Notes: generated by a model from the sequence alone, not told the origin. Positions 1 to 8,566 are shown, counted from the first letter of the stretch. The stretch is DNA of 64,000 bases from Nocardioides aquaticus (GCF_018459925.1 NZ_CP075371.1:868001-932000), one strand, 5' to 3'. Translations and numbers: made by a program.

Positions 1-208
1 TGACCTCACCTCCGAGGAGCACGAGGTCACCCTGCACGAGGACCGCGTCGTGACCAACAAGGAGACCGTGCCCGTCGAGCGGGTCAAGGTCGACACGGAC
101 ACCGTCACCGAGGAGCGCCAGGTCGACGAGCAGGTGCGCCACGAGGAGATCGTCCTCGACGACGACGCCACGGACGGCCGTACGACCGGCTCCGCCGACC
201 AGCGATAA
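1..208 (+). CDS. 3' end of a DUF2382 (YsnF/AvaK-type) stress protein, partial
   Basis: The reading frame is open from the window edge to a TAA at 206-208, giving 68 visible residues. The sequence is charged and full of alternating Val/Glu/Arg, with segments such as EEHEVTLHEDRVV and VPVERVKVDTDTVTEERQV. This is typical of the DUF2382 domain, usually found at the C-terminus of PRC-barrel proteins linked to general stress. The start and any PRC-barrel lie outside the window. The next gene begins 9 bases downstream on the same strand, so co-transcription is likely. The domain assignment comes from pattern recognition; the biochemical role is unknown. Confidence 0.75.
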   Translation, partial: DLTSEEHEVTLHEDRVVTNKETVPVERVKVDTDTVTEERQVDEQVRHEEIVLDDDATDGRTTGSADQR

Positions 209-217
209 GGGGCCGTC

Positions 218-862
218 ATGCGCAAGGGAGCGAAGAAGATGGAGGCCGGGCACGACCACGGCACCCAGCACCATGAGGGCGAGCGGCGCGCCGAGAACGA
301 CCGGAGCACGGTCGTGGCCCGCGAGAAGGAGCAGCACGGCGGCATCAAGTGGGGCTCGGCCTTCTTCGGGTGGCTGACTGCCACCGGGATGGCGGTCGTC
401 CTGACCGCCCTGGTCGCGGCCGCCGGCACGGCGGTCGGGCTGGTCGCGGACACCAAGGTCGGCCAGGTCACGAACCAGGCGACGAAGCAGGCCGACACCG
501 TCGGCCTGGTCGGCGGGATCGTGCTGCTGGTCATCGTCCTGCTGGCCTACTTCTGCGGCGGGTACGTCGCGGGCCGGATGGCGCGGTTCGACGGACTCAA
601 GCAGGGGCTGGCCGTCTGGATCTGGGCCGTCGTCGTCGCGATCGTGGTCGCGATCATCGGCGCGGTCGCCGGGTCGCAGTACAACGTGCTGGCCTCGCTC
701 AACAGCTTCCCGCGGCTGCCGATCGGCGAGGGGACGCTCGGCCTGGCCGGGATCGTCGCGCTGGTCGCCGTAGCCGTGGCCAGCCTGGTGGGTGCGCTGC
801 TCGGTGGTCTCACCGGCATGCGGTTCCACCGCAAGGTCGACAAGGCCGGGCTGGGGCGCTGA
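218..862 (+). CDS. four-helix membrane protein, function unknown
   Basis: The 214-residue product has a His/Glu/Arg-rich cytoplasmic-looking N-terminus (about residues 1-45) and four predicted membrane segments near 47-75, 95-118, 130-152 and 173-198. The loop between helices 2 and 3 carries GGYVAGRMARFDG, a pattern common in small actinobacterial membrane proteins next to DUF2382/PRC genes. Two starts are possible: ATG at 218 after AAGGGG, or ATG at 239 after a well-spaced AAGGGAG (207 residues). It follows the DUF2382 gene closely and probably shares its stress-related expression. I recognise no enzymatic motif. Confidence 0.72.
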   Translation: MRKGAKKMEAGHDHGTQHHEGERRAENDRSTVVAREKEQHGGIKWGSAFFGWLTATGMAVVLTALVAAAGTAVGLVADTKVGQVTNQATKQADTVGLVGGIVLLVIVLLAYFCGGYVAGRMARFDGLKQGLAVWIWAVVVAIVVAIIGAVAGSQYNVLASLNSFPRLPIGEGTLGLAGIVALVAVAVASLVGALLGGLTGMRFHRKVDKAGLGR

Positions 863-929
863 CGCAGCGGACGGACCTCACGGTCCACCGCTGCGCAGCA
901 TCGACGACGCAACGTCGGGGGAGCAGGGC

Positions 930-1631
930 ATGAGGCACTACCGCACGATCTGGCGCACCTGCTGGGCAGCACTGGCCCTGCTCCTGCTCCTCGCCGGCCT
1001 GGTCCTCGGGTCGGCGGGGGCGATCCTCGTCACCGGGGTCCTGGCCGGCCTTCTCGGCGCGGTCGCGGCGGCCGCCCTGCTGCAGAACGACGGCGGCGTC
1101 CGGGTGCCGGTGTCGGAGCACGGGCGGGTGGCGGGCCGGTTCGGGCTCCGGGCCGGCGCCGTCGTCGGCGTGCTCGGTGCGTGGGCCGAGGCGGCCGGCT
1201 CGCTGGTGCCGCCCCTGCTCGTGGCCGCGGCCGTGACCTCGCCGCCGGTGGTCGCCGCGCTCCTCGGCGCGGACTGGCGACGCCGACCCCGCGGGTCCGG
1301 TGGGGCGGTGCACGACGACGAGCGGTGCGGGTGCGGGTGCGCGGACCCGGTCTCGGCCGAGGAGGTGCGCGTGCTGCTGACGCTCCACAGCGACGCCGAG
1401 CTCGTACGGTCCTGGCGGCACAGCCTCACCCGTCTGCACCAGGCGCGGTCGGCGGCGGAGTGGTCCGGCCTCGTCGCGCTGCGTACGGCCTGTCTCGCCG
1501 AGCTGGAGGACCGCGACCCGATCGCGTTCCGGCGGTGGTTGGACTCCCGTCCGCCGCCCGCGACCGCGCCGGAGCTGGCGCGCCCGACCGAGGGCCCGAT
1601 CGCTCCGGTCGTGCCGCCACCCGAGCCGTGA
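930..1631 (+). CDS. hypothetical membrane protein with a Cys cluster
   Basis: The ATG at 930 follows GGGGGAG at 6-base spacing and was chosen over an upstream in-frame start without a ribosome site. The 233-residue product begins with two hydrophobic segments (about residues 12-50), then a further hydrophobic stretch near 75-110. A cytosolic part follows with a compact CGCGCADP cluster near residue 130 and an Arg-rich helical region. The C-terminal tail is Pro-rich. The Cys cluster could bind metal, but no family is recognised. The gene lies in line with its neighbours on the same strand. Confidence 0.65.
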   Translation: MRHYRTIWRTCWAALALLLLLAGLVLGSAGAILVTGVLAGLLGAVAAAALLQNDGGVRVPVSEHGRVAGRFGLRAGAVVGVLGAWAEAAGSLVPPLLVAAAVTSPPVVAALLGADWRRRPRGSGGAVHDDERCGCGCADPVSAEEVRVLLTLHSDAELVRSWRHSLTRLHQARSAAEWSGLVALRTACLAELEDRDPIAFRRWLDSRPPPATAPELARPTEGPIAPVVPPPEP

Positions 1632-1737
1632 CGACGACCGACGGTGTGGCCACGTGCAGCCCGGGCTCGTCCCGCGCTCCCGGCCCTCTGTGGTGCAGTC
1701 CATCCGGGTCCACTCGTTCACGCTAGGAGAAGGACCC

Positions 1738-2136
1738 GTGCCCTCGACTCGTCACCCGTCGCTCACCCGGCTGCAGGAGCGGCTGAACGACGGCCCACCG
1801 AGGCGTCGGTGGCGAACATCGGTGGGGACCTCGGCCAGTGCGGACCTGGGTCTGCGCCTCGTGGTTCTCGTGGCCGGACTGGTCCTGGTCGCCGCCGGTG
1901 CCGCGCTGTGGTTGTTCTCGACGCTCCTCACCGCACCCCTGCTCCTCGCCGGCCTGTGGGTCCTGTCCTGGGAGTTCGCCTGGGCCCGGTGGCTGCTGCA
2001 CCGCTTCACCATGTGGGTACGGCCGTTCGTGGGACGCGTTCGGCGTCGGCCCGCGAGGTGGACGGTCCTGACCGCCGGTGGCATCGCCTCCGGTGCGGCG
2101 GGTTACTGGGCCTTCATGGTCCTCGGCCCCCTCTAG
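1738..2136 (+). CDS. PGPGW-family-like transmembrane protein
   Basis: The start is GTG at 1738, preceded by AGGAGA, giving 132 residues. After an Arg-rich N-terminus there are two adjacent membrane segments (about residues 38-80) ending in GLWVLSWEFAWARWLL, then another near 110-130. This matches the layout of the PGPGW/TIGR02611 family of small actinobacterial membrane proteins, whose helix ends in a similar E-F-A-W-A-R motif. The name-giving PGPGW sequence is absent and replaced by a Leu/Thr-rich stretch. The family function is unknown. Confidence 0.65.
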   Translation: MPSTRHPSLTRLQERLNDGPPRRRWRTSVGTSASADLGLRLVVLVAGLVLVAAGAALWLFSTLLTAPLLLAGLWVLSWEFAWARWLLHRFTMWVRPFVGRVRRRPARWTVLTAGGIASGAAGYWAFMVLGPL

Positions 2137-2193
2137 CTGCGGTGTGTCCGCCAACCGAGCCGCGACGACGCCCAAGACCGCCGGTAGGTGACT

Positions 2194-2210
2194 TGTTTAT
2201 GGCGTAAACA
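2194..2210. promoter_or_regulatory. TGTTTA-N5-TAAACA palindrome upstream of the channel-like gene
   Basis: This perfect 6-bp inverted repeat with a TGGCG spacer sits in an unusually AT-rich stretch of the 170-base gap before the gene at 2306. The GTTTA half also resembles the -35 element of SigB/SigH-type stress promoters, but I cannot find a convincing -10 at the right distance. A repressor operator is the other reading. Confidence 0.4.
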
Positions 2211-2305
2211 GAATACCTCCAAGGGTGGACCAGACCGATGAAGGTCTTGGCTGACTGGGACAACGAGCGCCGCGCCAGCGGCCCCGGAAAGGAATCAGTC
2301 ACACC

Positions 2306-3106
2306 ATGGACATCGGAAACAGCTTCGCGAACGCCACCGACGGCGTCTTCGCGTTCCTCCCCAGCCTGCTCGGCTTCCTCCTGCTCCTCATCATCGGCTT
2401 CGTCGTCGCCAAGGTCGTCGCCAAGGTGGTCAAGACCGTGCTCGACCGCCTCGGCCTGGACCAGAAGCTCCGCGAGTCGGAGGCCAACGACTACGTCGAG
2501 AAGGTGCTCCCCGGCGCGAGCCCGGCCAACGGGATCTCGCGGGTGGTGTTCTGGCTCATCTTCGTCTTCTTCATCACCGCCGCGATCGGCGCGCTCGGCA
2601 TCCCCGCCGTGACCACCTTCATGAACCAGGTGCTCGCCTACCTGCCGAACGTCATCGTGGCCATCGTCATCTTCGTGCTCGCCGCCCTGGTCTCCGGCGC
2701 GGTCGCGGGCGCGGTCGCCAAGGTCATGGGCGACACGCCCACCGGGAAGATCGTCGCCACCGCGGTGCCGGCGCTGGTGATGGTCATTGCGCTGTTCATG
2801 ATCCTCAACCAGCTGCAGATCGCGCCCCAGATCGTCACCATCGCCTTCGCGGCCACCATGGGCGCCCTGGCGCTCGGTGCGGCGCTCGCCTTCGGGCTCG
2901 GCGGCAAGGACGTGGCGGGGCGGATCCTGGAGGACGCCTACCGCAACGGCAAGGACGCCAAGGACCGCGCCCGGCGCGATCTCGAGACCGGCAAGGACCG
3001 CGCCCAGGGCGAGTACGAGAGCCGCACGGGCGACTCCTCGACCAGCCAGTACACGCAGCGGGTGCAGACCGACGGCGCCTACGACCCGTACCAGCAGGGT
3101 CGCTGA
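2306..3106 (+). CDS. conserved TM-helix (CmpX/MscS-related) membrane protein
   Basis: The 266-residue protein has two copies of the conserved TM-helix repeat. The first is near residues 15-45 (FLPSLLGFLLLLIIGFVVAK) and the second near 110-145 (YLPNVIVAIVIFVLAALVSG), each followed by a Gly/Ala-rich helix. Further membrane segments lie near 75-95, 150-170 and 180-200. The tail from about 215 is hydrophilic and highly charged. This repeat is found in CmpX-like and MscS-related small-conductance channel proteins of the inner membrane. The MscS beta domain is absent, so ion conductance is an inference. GGAAAGGA lies 13 bases before the ATG. Confidence 0.75.
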   Translation: MDIGNSFANATDGVFAFLPSLLGFLLLLIIGFVVAKVVAKVVKTVLDRLGLDQKLRESEANDYVEKVLPGASPANGISRVVFWLIFVFFITAAIGALGIPAVTTFMNQVLAYLPNVIVAIVIFVLAALVSGAVAGAVAKVMGDTPTGKIVATAVPALVMVIALFMILNQLQIAPQIVTIAFAATMGALALGAALAFGLGGKDVAGRILEDAYRNGKDAKDRARRDLETGKDRAQGEYESRTGDSSTSQYTQRVQTDGAYDPYQQGR

Positions 3107-3136
3107 CCCTGGCGGTACCGATCAGCACGACACGTC

Positions 3137-3169
3137 CACCGGGCGGGGCCACCACGGCCCCGCCCGGTG
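3137..3169. terminator. strong hairpin after the TM-helix gene
   Basis: Two perfect 14-base arms (3137-3150 and 3156-3169) pair around a 5-base loop ACCAC. The hairpin starts 30 bases after the stop of the upstream gene and lies before a convergent gene, so it could act on both strands. No T-tract follows, as is usual in this kind of genome. Confidence 0.75.
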
Positions 3170-3190
3170 CTGCGTCCGGGCCGACCGCTG

Positions 3191-3257
3191 CGTGTCCGCA
3201 AGCGTCACCTCGGGGCGCCGCGAGCGCCATCTCGGCTGTCCGCGAGCGACATCGCGG
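3191..3257 (-). repeat. 22-bp A-B-C repeat module, copy a
   Basis: Three 22-bp units related to CGAGATGACGCTCGCGG, read on the minus strand, end directly at the TAG of the LuxR gene. Units A and B carry substitutions relative to the consensus. Confidence 0.8.
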
Positions 3258-3941
3258 CTAGCGGCCGGCGGGGTCCGTACGACCTGTCGGCGCGGGGTCG
3301 ACGACGCGGTGCTCGGTGCCGGGCTTGAAGCCGTGCGACATCGCCCAGATCACGGCCTGCGGGCGGGTGGTGACGCCGATCTTGCGGTAGGCCGAGCGGA
3401 TGTAGGTCTTGATCGTGTTGACCCCGAGGTAGGCGCGCTCGGAGATCTGCTGGTTGCTCAGGCCCTGGCAGATCAGCGCCAGCACCTCGGACTCACGGCC
3501 GCTGAGGCCGTGCTCGTCCCCGGGCCACCGGCCCAGCGCGCCGGCCTCGTCCCTCGTGGCCGCCGGCGCCATCGACACCGGGACCACGCGCACGCCCCGG
3601 TGGACCTGCTCGACGGCGTCCACCAGCTCGGCGGCGCTCGCGGACTTGAAGACGTAGCCGTCGACGTCGCCGGCCATCGCGGTGCGCACCTGGTGGGCGT
3701 GGGTGTCCCAGCTGAAGACGATGAGCTTGGCGCCGGTCTGCCCCATCGCCCGGCGCGGGTCGGGGGAGCGGCCCTGGGCGTTGCCGAAGGTGTCCTGGAG
3801 GACCACGTCGACGCGGGTGATGACGGGAGTGTTGACGTCGAGCTCGGCGACGAGGACGCGGGACTCGTACGGCTCGAGCACGGCGCGGAGGCCGGCCACG
3901 ACCAAGGGGTAGTCGTTGACCACGGCCACGGTGAGAGGCAT
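3258..3941 (-). CDS. LuxR/NarL-family response regulator
   Basis: The ATG at 3941 follows AAGGA at 6-base spacing; an upstream in-frame extension has no family similarity. The 227-residue product has a receiver domain (about residues 3-118) with Asp10, the likely phospho-acceptor Asp50 and the conserved Lys99. A C-terminal LuxR-type helix-turn-helix spans about 145-205 (LSGRESEVLALICQGLSNQQI). It should bind DNA after phosphorylation by a histidine kinase. No kinase is adjacent; three orphan kinases lie 6-11 kb away and are candidates only by proximity. The acidic pocket has a single Asp where two are typical. Confidence 0.85.
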   Translation of the reverse strand: MPLTVAVVNDYPLVVAGLRAVLEPYESRVLVAELDVNTPVITRVDVVLQDTFGNAQGRSPDPRRAMGQTGAKLIVFSWDTHAHQVRTAMAGDVDGYVFKSASAAELVDAVEQVHRGVRVVPVSMAPAATRDEAGALGRWPGDEHGLSGRESEVLALICQGLSNQQISERAYLGVNTIKTYIRSAYRKIGVTTRPQAVIWAMSHGFKPGTEHRVVDPAPTGRTDPAGR

Positions 3942-4110
3942 CGGGGGTCCTTGAGGCAAGGCTGCTCGTCTCGCGCTGGTTTGCACGACCGGGTACCCCC
4001 GGGCAGGTGGCGTCAGTCTAGGCCCACCTCTGATGGGGTGGACGGGTGAGCAGGGGTGGGGCGACCGGGCACGCCACCACCCGCCGGACCACGACGAAGA
4101 ACGGAAGCCG

Positions 4111-4545
4111 ATGAGCACCAACGAGCGAACGATCGACGCGACACCCGAGGAGGTCTGGGCGGTCCTGGCCGACGGGTGGCTCTACCCGCTGTGGGTCGTG
4201 GGCGCGACCCGGATGCGCGAGGTGGAGCCGTCCTGGCCCGAGGCGGACTCGCGGATCTTCCACTCGGTCGGGGCGTGGCCCCTGGTCATCGACGACAGCA
4301 CCTCGGTGGTCGAGAGTGTGCCCGCGCAGCACCTCACGCTGCGCGCCCGCGCCTGGCCGGCCGGCGAGGCGACGGTCGTCATCGACCTCGAGCCCGCCGA
4401 CGGACGGACCCTGGCCCGCATCCAGGAGGACGTCGCCAGCGGGCCGGGGCGCCTCGTCCCGCCGCCGGTACGGCACCTGCAGCTCGGCTGGCGCAACACC
4501 GAGACGCTGCGCCGTCTGGCCCTCGTCGTCGAGGGCCGCCGGTGA
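4111..4545 (+). CDS. SRPBCC-family protein (polyketide cyclase/START-like)
   Basis: The 144-residue product starts with the characteristic ERTIDATPEEVWAVLADG pattern of SRPBCC/START-fold proteins. These bind a hydrophobic ligand in a helix-grip cavity and act as cyclases, dehydratases or carriers. The length is normal for a single domain. The chosen ATG at 4111 begins the family match, although the ribosome site is weak. It overlaps the next gene by 4 bases (GTGA), so SRPBCC, FAD oxidoreductase and MBL-fold genes form one tightly coupled operon. The substrate cannot be told from sequence. Confidence 0.8.
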   Translation: MSTNERTIDATPEEVWAVLADGWLYPLWVVGATRMREVEPSWPEADSRIFHSVGAWPLVIDDSTSVVESVPAQHLTLRARAWPAGEATVVIDLEPADGRTLARIQEDVASGPGRLVPPPVRHLQLGWRNTETLRRLALVVEGRR

Positions 4546-6179
4546 GCGGCGCGGGCGGCGCCGGCCACGACGCCGTCGTGGTGGGCGCCGGGCCGAACGG
4601 CCTGGTGGCGGCCAACCACCTCGCGGACGCCGGCTGGTCGGTGCTGGTGCTGGAGGAGCAGCCCGAGGCCGGTGGCGCCGTGCGCAGCGACCGCGAGCTC
4701 GACCCGGACTTCGTGCACGACACCTTCAGCGCGTTCTACCCGCTGGCCCTGGCCTCCGCCGCCGTCGTCGACCTGCGCCTGGAGGACCACGGCCTGGAGT
4801 GGGCGCACGCCCCGGCCGTCCTCGGGCACGTGATGTCCGACGGTCGGTGGGCCCTGCTGCACCGCGACCGGCACGTCACCGCGGGCCTGCTCGACGACCT
4901 CGAGCCCGGCGACGGCGAGGCGTGGCTCGAGCTGTGCGCGACCTGGGACCGGATCGGCGGGCCGCTGGTCGAGGCGCTCACCTCTCCGTTCCCGCCCCTG
5001 GGCGCCTCGACCCGGCTGCTGCGCGCGCTGCCGCGCGCCGGGGGCCTGGACCTGGTCCGCACCCTGCTCACCCCGGCCGCCTCGATCGCGCGGCACCGCT
5101 TCCGCGGGGAGGCGCCCGGCCTGCTGCTGTCCGGGAACGCCGGTCACGCCGACCTGCCGCTGAACTCGCCCGGGTCCGGGGTGTTCGGGCTGCTGATGAC
5201 GATGCTCGGCCAGACCGTCGGGTTCCCGGTCCCGGTCGGCGGAGCCGGCGCGTTGAGCGCCGCGCTGGTGCGGCGGCTCGAGGCGAAGGGCGGGGAGGTC
5301 CGTACGGGGGCCGCCGTCGACCACGTCGTCGTCACCGACGGCCGCGCGGTCGCCGTGACCACCCGGGACGGGCAGCGGTACGACGCCGGCCGCGCCGTGC
5401 TCGCTGCCGTCACCGCGCCCGCGCTCTTCGAGCACCTCCTGGACCCCGCCGACGTCCCGTCCCGGGTCTCGCGGGGGATGCCGGCGTTCGAGCTGGACCC
5501 CGGCACGGTCAAGGTCGACTGGGCGCTGGACGGCCCGATCCCGTGGGCGAGCACCCCGGCGTACGCCCCGGGCACCGTCCACGTCGGCGACTCGGTGGCG
5601 CAGATGACCGAGGCGATGACGCAGGTCGGCGCGGGCAGCATCCCGGCCGCCCCCTTCATGCTCACCGGGCAGATGACCACCAGCGACCCGACCCGCTCGC
5701 CCGCGGGCACCGAGTCGTTCTGGGCCTACACGCACGTGCCGCAGCCCGGCCTGACCCGCGGCGACGCCGGCGGCGACGACCTGACCGGGCGGTGGGACCA
5801 CGACGAGTGCGAGCGGTTCGCCGACCGGATGCAGGCCCGGATGGAGGCGGTCGCGCCGGGCTTCGGCGACCGGGTGCGGGTACGGCGGGTGCTGGGGCCG
5901 CACGAGCTCCAGGCGCGGGACGCCAACCTGGTCGGCGGCGCGCTGAACGGCGGGACCTCGCAGCTGCACCAGGAGCTCTTCTTCCGCCCGGTCCCCGGCA
6001 TGCTCGGGCGGGCGGGGACCGGCGTGCGCGGCCTGTTCCTGGCGTCGTCCTCGGCGCACCCCGGTGGCGGGGTGCACGGGGCCGCCGGCGCCAACGCCGC
6101 CCGGGCGGCGCTGGCGCGGCACCCGGTGGCGGGGGTGGCCCGCACGGTCCGGCAGGTCGGCCGGGGGCGGGGCCGGTGA
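4542..6179 (+). CDS. FAD-dependent oxidoreductase, phytoene-desaturase-like (CrtI/NAD(P)-binding Rossmann)
   Basis: The GTG at 4542 overlaps the preceding stop as GTGA and gives 545 residues. The N-terminus has the dinucleotide-binding fold with GAGPNG at residues 15-20, then VLEEQPEAGGAVRSD, as in phytoene dehydrogenase-related oxidoreductases. The C-terminal FAD-contact segment GLFLASSSAHPGGGVHGAAG near residues 500-520 is also typical. The family covers carotenoid desaturases and many uncharacterised dehydrogenases. No other carotenoid genes are present, so a direct carotenoid role is unsupported. It is translationally coupled to its neighbours on both sides. Confidence 0.85.
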   Translation: MSGAGGAGHDAVVVGAGPNGLVAANHLADAGWSVLVLEEQPEAGGAVRSDRELDPDFVHDTFSAFYPLALASAAVVDLRLEDHGLEWAHAPAVLGHVMSDGRWALLHRDRHVTAGLLDDLEPGDGEAWLELCATWDRIGGPLVEALTSPFPPLGASTRLLRALPRAGGLDLVRTLLTPAASIARHRFRGEAPGLLLSGNAGHADLPLNSPGSGVFGLLMTMLGQTVGFPVPVGGAGALSAALVRRLEAKGGEVRTGAAVDHVVVTDGRAVAVTTRDGQRYDAGRAVLAAVTAPALFEHLLDPADVPSRVSRGMPAFELDPGTVKVDWALDGPIPWASTPAYAPGTVHVGDSVAQMTEAMTQVGAGSIPAAPFMLTGQMTTSDPTRSPAGTESFWAYTHVPQPGLTRGDAGGDDLTGRWDHDECERFADRMQARMEAVAPGFGDRVRVRRVLGPHELQARDANLVGGALNGGTSQLHQELFFRPVPGMLGRAGTGVRGLFLASSSAHPGGGVHGAAGANAARAALARHPVAGVARTVRQVGRGRGR

Positions 6180-6991
6180 CCACCCCGGCGGGAGCGGGCG
6201 GTCCCGAGGCGCCGTCCCTGGAGTTCATCGGCACGGCCACCACCCTGCTGCGACTGGGACCGTTCACGCTGCTGACCGACCCGAACTTCCTGCACCGCGG
6301 CCAGCGGGCCTACCTCGGCCGCGGGCTGTGGTCCAAGCGGCTCACCGAGCCCTCGACGCAGCCCGGCGGCCTGCCCGAGCTCACCGCGGTGCTGCTCTCC
6401 CACCTGCACGGCGACCACTTCGACCGGGTGGCCCGCCGCGGTCTCGACCGCTCCGTTCCGGTGCTGACCACGCCGGCGGCGGCGCGGCGGCTGCACCGGT
6501 GGGGGTTCTCGGGGTCGTACGGCCTCGAGACGTGGGAGTCGAGCGAGCTCCTCTCGGACGGGTGGTCGCTGCGGGTCACCGCGGTGCCCGGCGTGCACGC
6601 ACCCGGCCCGGCGCGGCCGCTGCTGCCGACGGTGATGGGGTCGGTGCTCGAGCTGCGGCGGGGCGACGGCCCGGTGCACCGCACCTACGTCTCTGGGGAC
6701 ACGCTGTTCCGGCCCTGGCTGCGCGAGGTGGTCGAGCGGACCGGGCCGCTCGACGCCGCGGTGCTCCACCTCGGCGGGACCCGCGTGCTCGGGCTGCTGG
6801 TCACCATGGACGGGCAGCAGGGCGCCGACCTGGTCGACCTGCTGGACCCCGCGCTCACCGTGCCGGTGCACCACGACGACTACGGCGTGTTCCGGTCCCC
6901 GCTGACGGACTTCACCGACGAGCTCGCCCGCCGCGGCGACCAGCACCGCGTACGCGTGGTGCGACGCGCCGAGCGGGTCGAGCTCGTCTAG
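6176..6991 (+). CDS. metallo-beta-lactamase-fold hydrolase
   Basis: The GTG at 6176 overlaps the upstream stop by 4 bases. The 271-residue protein contains the metal-binding HxHxDH motif (SHLHGDHF, residues 76-81), and further ligands are plausible in YVSGDT and in PVHHDDYG near the C-terminus. It resembles the UlaG/RomA-type branch of MBL hydrolases, which carry out diverse hydrolytic reactions at a dinuclear metal centre. There is no signal peptide, so it should be cytoplasmic. It is the last gene of the SRPBCC/FAD/MBL operon, and its substrate probably belongs to the same unknown pathway. Confidence 0.85.
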   Translation: MTTPAGAGGPEAPSLEFIGTATTLLRLGPFTLLTDPNFLHRGQRAYLGRGLWSKRLTEPSTQPGGLPELTAVLLSHLHGDHFDRVARRGLDRSVPVLTTPAAARRLHRWGFSGSYGLETWESSELLSDGWSLRVTAVPGVHAPGPARPLLPTVMGSVLELRRGDGPVHRTYVSGDTLFRPWLREVVERTGPLDAAVLHLGGTRVLGLLVTMDGQQGADLVDLLDPALTVPVHHDDYGVFRSPLTDFTDELARRGDQHRVRVVRRAERVELV

Positions 6992-7031
6992 CGAGGGGGT
7001 GGGAACAGCCGGGCCGAGAGCGGGAGCCGCC

Positions 7032-8129
7032 TCAGGGGCGGCGGCGCCCCGCGATCGGGCCGCTGCGCACCCGCTCGCGCAGGTTGCGCGCGACGCTGCG
7101 CGGGCGCAGCACCGCGGTCGACCCGGAGGCGGAGTCGCGCATCCCGGCGACGGTCTCCTCGAGCACGGAGACGGCCGTACGGCTCGCCGACCACCCGAGC
7201 TCCTCACGCGCGCGACGGGTGTCCATCAGCGGCACCTCGAGGGCGAGGTCGATCCAGCCCGGGTCGAGCGGCTGGAGGCGGGCCTGCCAGCTCGCGCTGA
7301 CCGCCGCGCGCAGCAGCCGGCCGGGGGCGTGCACGTGGCGCGCGCCGAGCGCCGAGGCGATGTCGGCCGGGGTGACCGGGGTCGGGGCGGCGAGGTTGAA
7401 GGCGCCGGTGGAGCGCTGCTCGAGGACCCGTCCGACCGCGTCCGCGACGTCGGCGGCGTGCACCATCGGGACCAGCAGGGAGCGGTCCAGGGGCAGCACC
7501 GGCAGCAGGGTCACCGCACGACCGGGGACCAGGCCCGGCAGGCCGTAGCGCAGCAGGGCGCTGCCGGCGTCGCGCTGACCGACGATGCCGGGACGCAGCC
7601 GGGCGACCGCCGGCCCGTCGGTCCGGCCGGCGGCGACGGCGGCCTCGTGGTCGTCCAGCAGGCTCTCGGCGGTGGCCTTGTGCCGGCTGTACATCGAGGA
7701 GCGGATGCCGTGGGTGGGGTAGGACTCCGCGACCGGGAGGTCGTCGGTCTTCGGGGAGTAGGCGCCGACCGAGGACATGTGGACCAGGTGCGGCACCTGC
7801 TCGGCGGTGGCCGACTCCAGCACCCGGCGGGTCCCGCCGACCCCGAGCGCCTCGAGGTAGTCCGGGTCGTGCGAGGGCTGGAAGCCCCACGCCAGGTGCA
7901 CGACCGCGTCGGCGCCGCGCAGGGCCACCCGCAGCGCGGGCAGGCAGGCGTCGTCGCTGAGGTCGACACCGGCCCAGGTCAGCCTCCCGGCGTACGCGTC
8001 GTCGGCCGCCGCCGTGGTGGGCACCCGGCGGGCCAGCCCGACCACCTCGACGTCGTCGCGGGTGGCGAGCAGGTGCTCGACGACGGTGGTGCCGACGTTG
8101 CCGGTCGCGCCGGTGACCACGACCCTCAC
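7032..8129 (-). CDS. NAD-dependent epimerase/dehydratase (extended SDR)
   Basis: The GTG at 8129 overlaps the stop of the Rieske gene by 4 bases and gives 365 residues. The N-terminus has the Rossmann motif VTGATGNVG. The expected extended-SDR pieces follow: HLAWG, HMSSVGAYSP, and YSRHK as the Tyr-x-x-x-Lys catalytic pair. The family acts on nucleotide sugars, sterols or related alcohols, so the exact substrate is open. Coupling with a Rieske [2Fe-2S] protein suggests a joint redox conversion, but this is inference from gene order. It converges with the MBL-fold gene. Confidence 0.85.
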   Translation of the reverse strand: MRVVVTGATGNVGTTVVEHLLATRDDVEVVGLARRVPTTAAADDAYAGRLTWAGVDLSDDACLPALRVALRGADAVVHLAWGFQPSHDPDYLEALGVGGTRRVLESATAEQVPHLVHMSSVGAYSPKTDDLPVAESYPTHGIRSSMYSRHKATAESLLDDHEAAVAAGRTDGPAVARLRPGIVGQRDAGSALLRYGLPGLVPGRAVTLLPVLPLDRSLLVPMVHAADVADAVGRVLEQRSTGAFNLAAPTPVTPADIASALGARHVHAPGRLLRAAVSASWQARLQPLDPGWIDLALEVPLMDTRRAREELGWSASRTAVSVLEETVAGMRDSASGSTAVLRPRSVARNLRERVRSGPIAGRRRP

Positions 8130-8566
8130 GAGGCGCTCCCGTCGGTGCCGTCGTTCTGGCTGCCGGTCTTGCTGCTGGTGTCGACCACGACGCGGTCGCC
8201 CTGCACCGAGGTGGCGCGGCGGAGCAGCGGGAGGAAGCGGGCGTAGCCCTTGACCAGCTCGCGGTAGCCCCGGCTCGGACCGTGGTAGCCGAAGAACCCG
8301 CGCGGGCCCTGCACCATCCGCCCGTCCCGGACGTCGTAGCGGGCGCCGTGCCACGGGCAGACCAGGCACCCGTCGGCGTCGACGGAGCCCTTCGACAGGT
8401 CCGCGAGCTGGTGGCGGCAGCGGGAGTCGACCGCGAACGGCTCGTCGCGGCTGAGCCCGACGGTCCACGCGCCGACCCGGCGTACGGCCCCTCCCGCCAG
8501 GGCGGCGAGCGGGACGGAGGCTGCCCCGGAGGACGAGGCGGAGGAAGAGGGGTCGCTGTCGGTCAC
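8126..8566 (-). CDS. Rieske [2Fe-2S] domain protein
   Basis: The 146-residue product has the Rieske ligand pairs Cys50-x-His52 and Cys70-x-x-His73 (SRCRHQ and CLVCPWHGARYD). They are spaced as in ferredoxin-type Rieske domains. The N-terminal 15 residues are Ser-rich, and the C-terminal region (about 95-146) is a short extension without membrane segments. It is likely a soluble electron carrier or regulatory subunit rather than a full oxygenase, since the catalytic domain is missing. It precedes and overlaps the epimerase gene. Its GTG start lacks a clear ribosome site and may be leaderless. Confidence 0.85.
   Translation of the reverse strand: MTDSDPSSSASSSGAASVPLAALAGGAVRRVGAWTVGLSRDEPFAVDSRCRHQLADLSKGSVDADGCLVCPWHGARYDVRDGRMVQGPRGFFGYHGPSRGYRELVKGYARFLPLLRRATSVQGDRVVVDTSSKTGSQNDGTDGSAS

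Noticed and set aside
4542..6179. Carotenoid/retinal biosynthesis gene supplying the heliorhodopsin
   Set aside because: The enzyme is CrtI-related only at family level, and no crtB, crtE, crtY or blh gene accompanies it.
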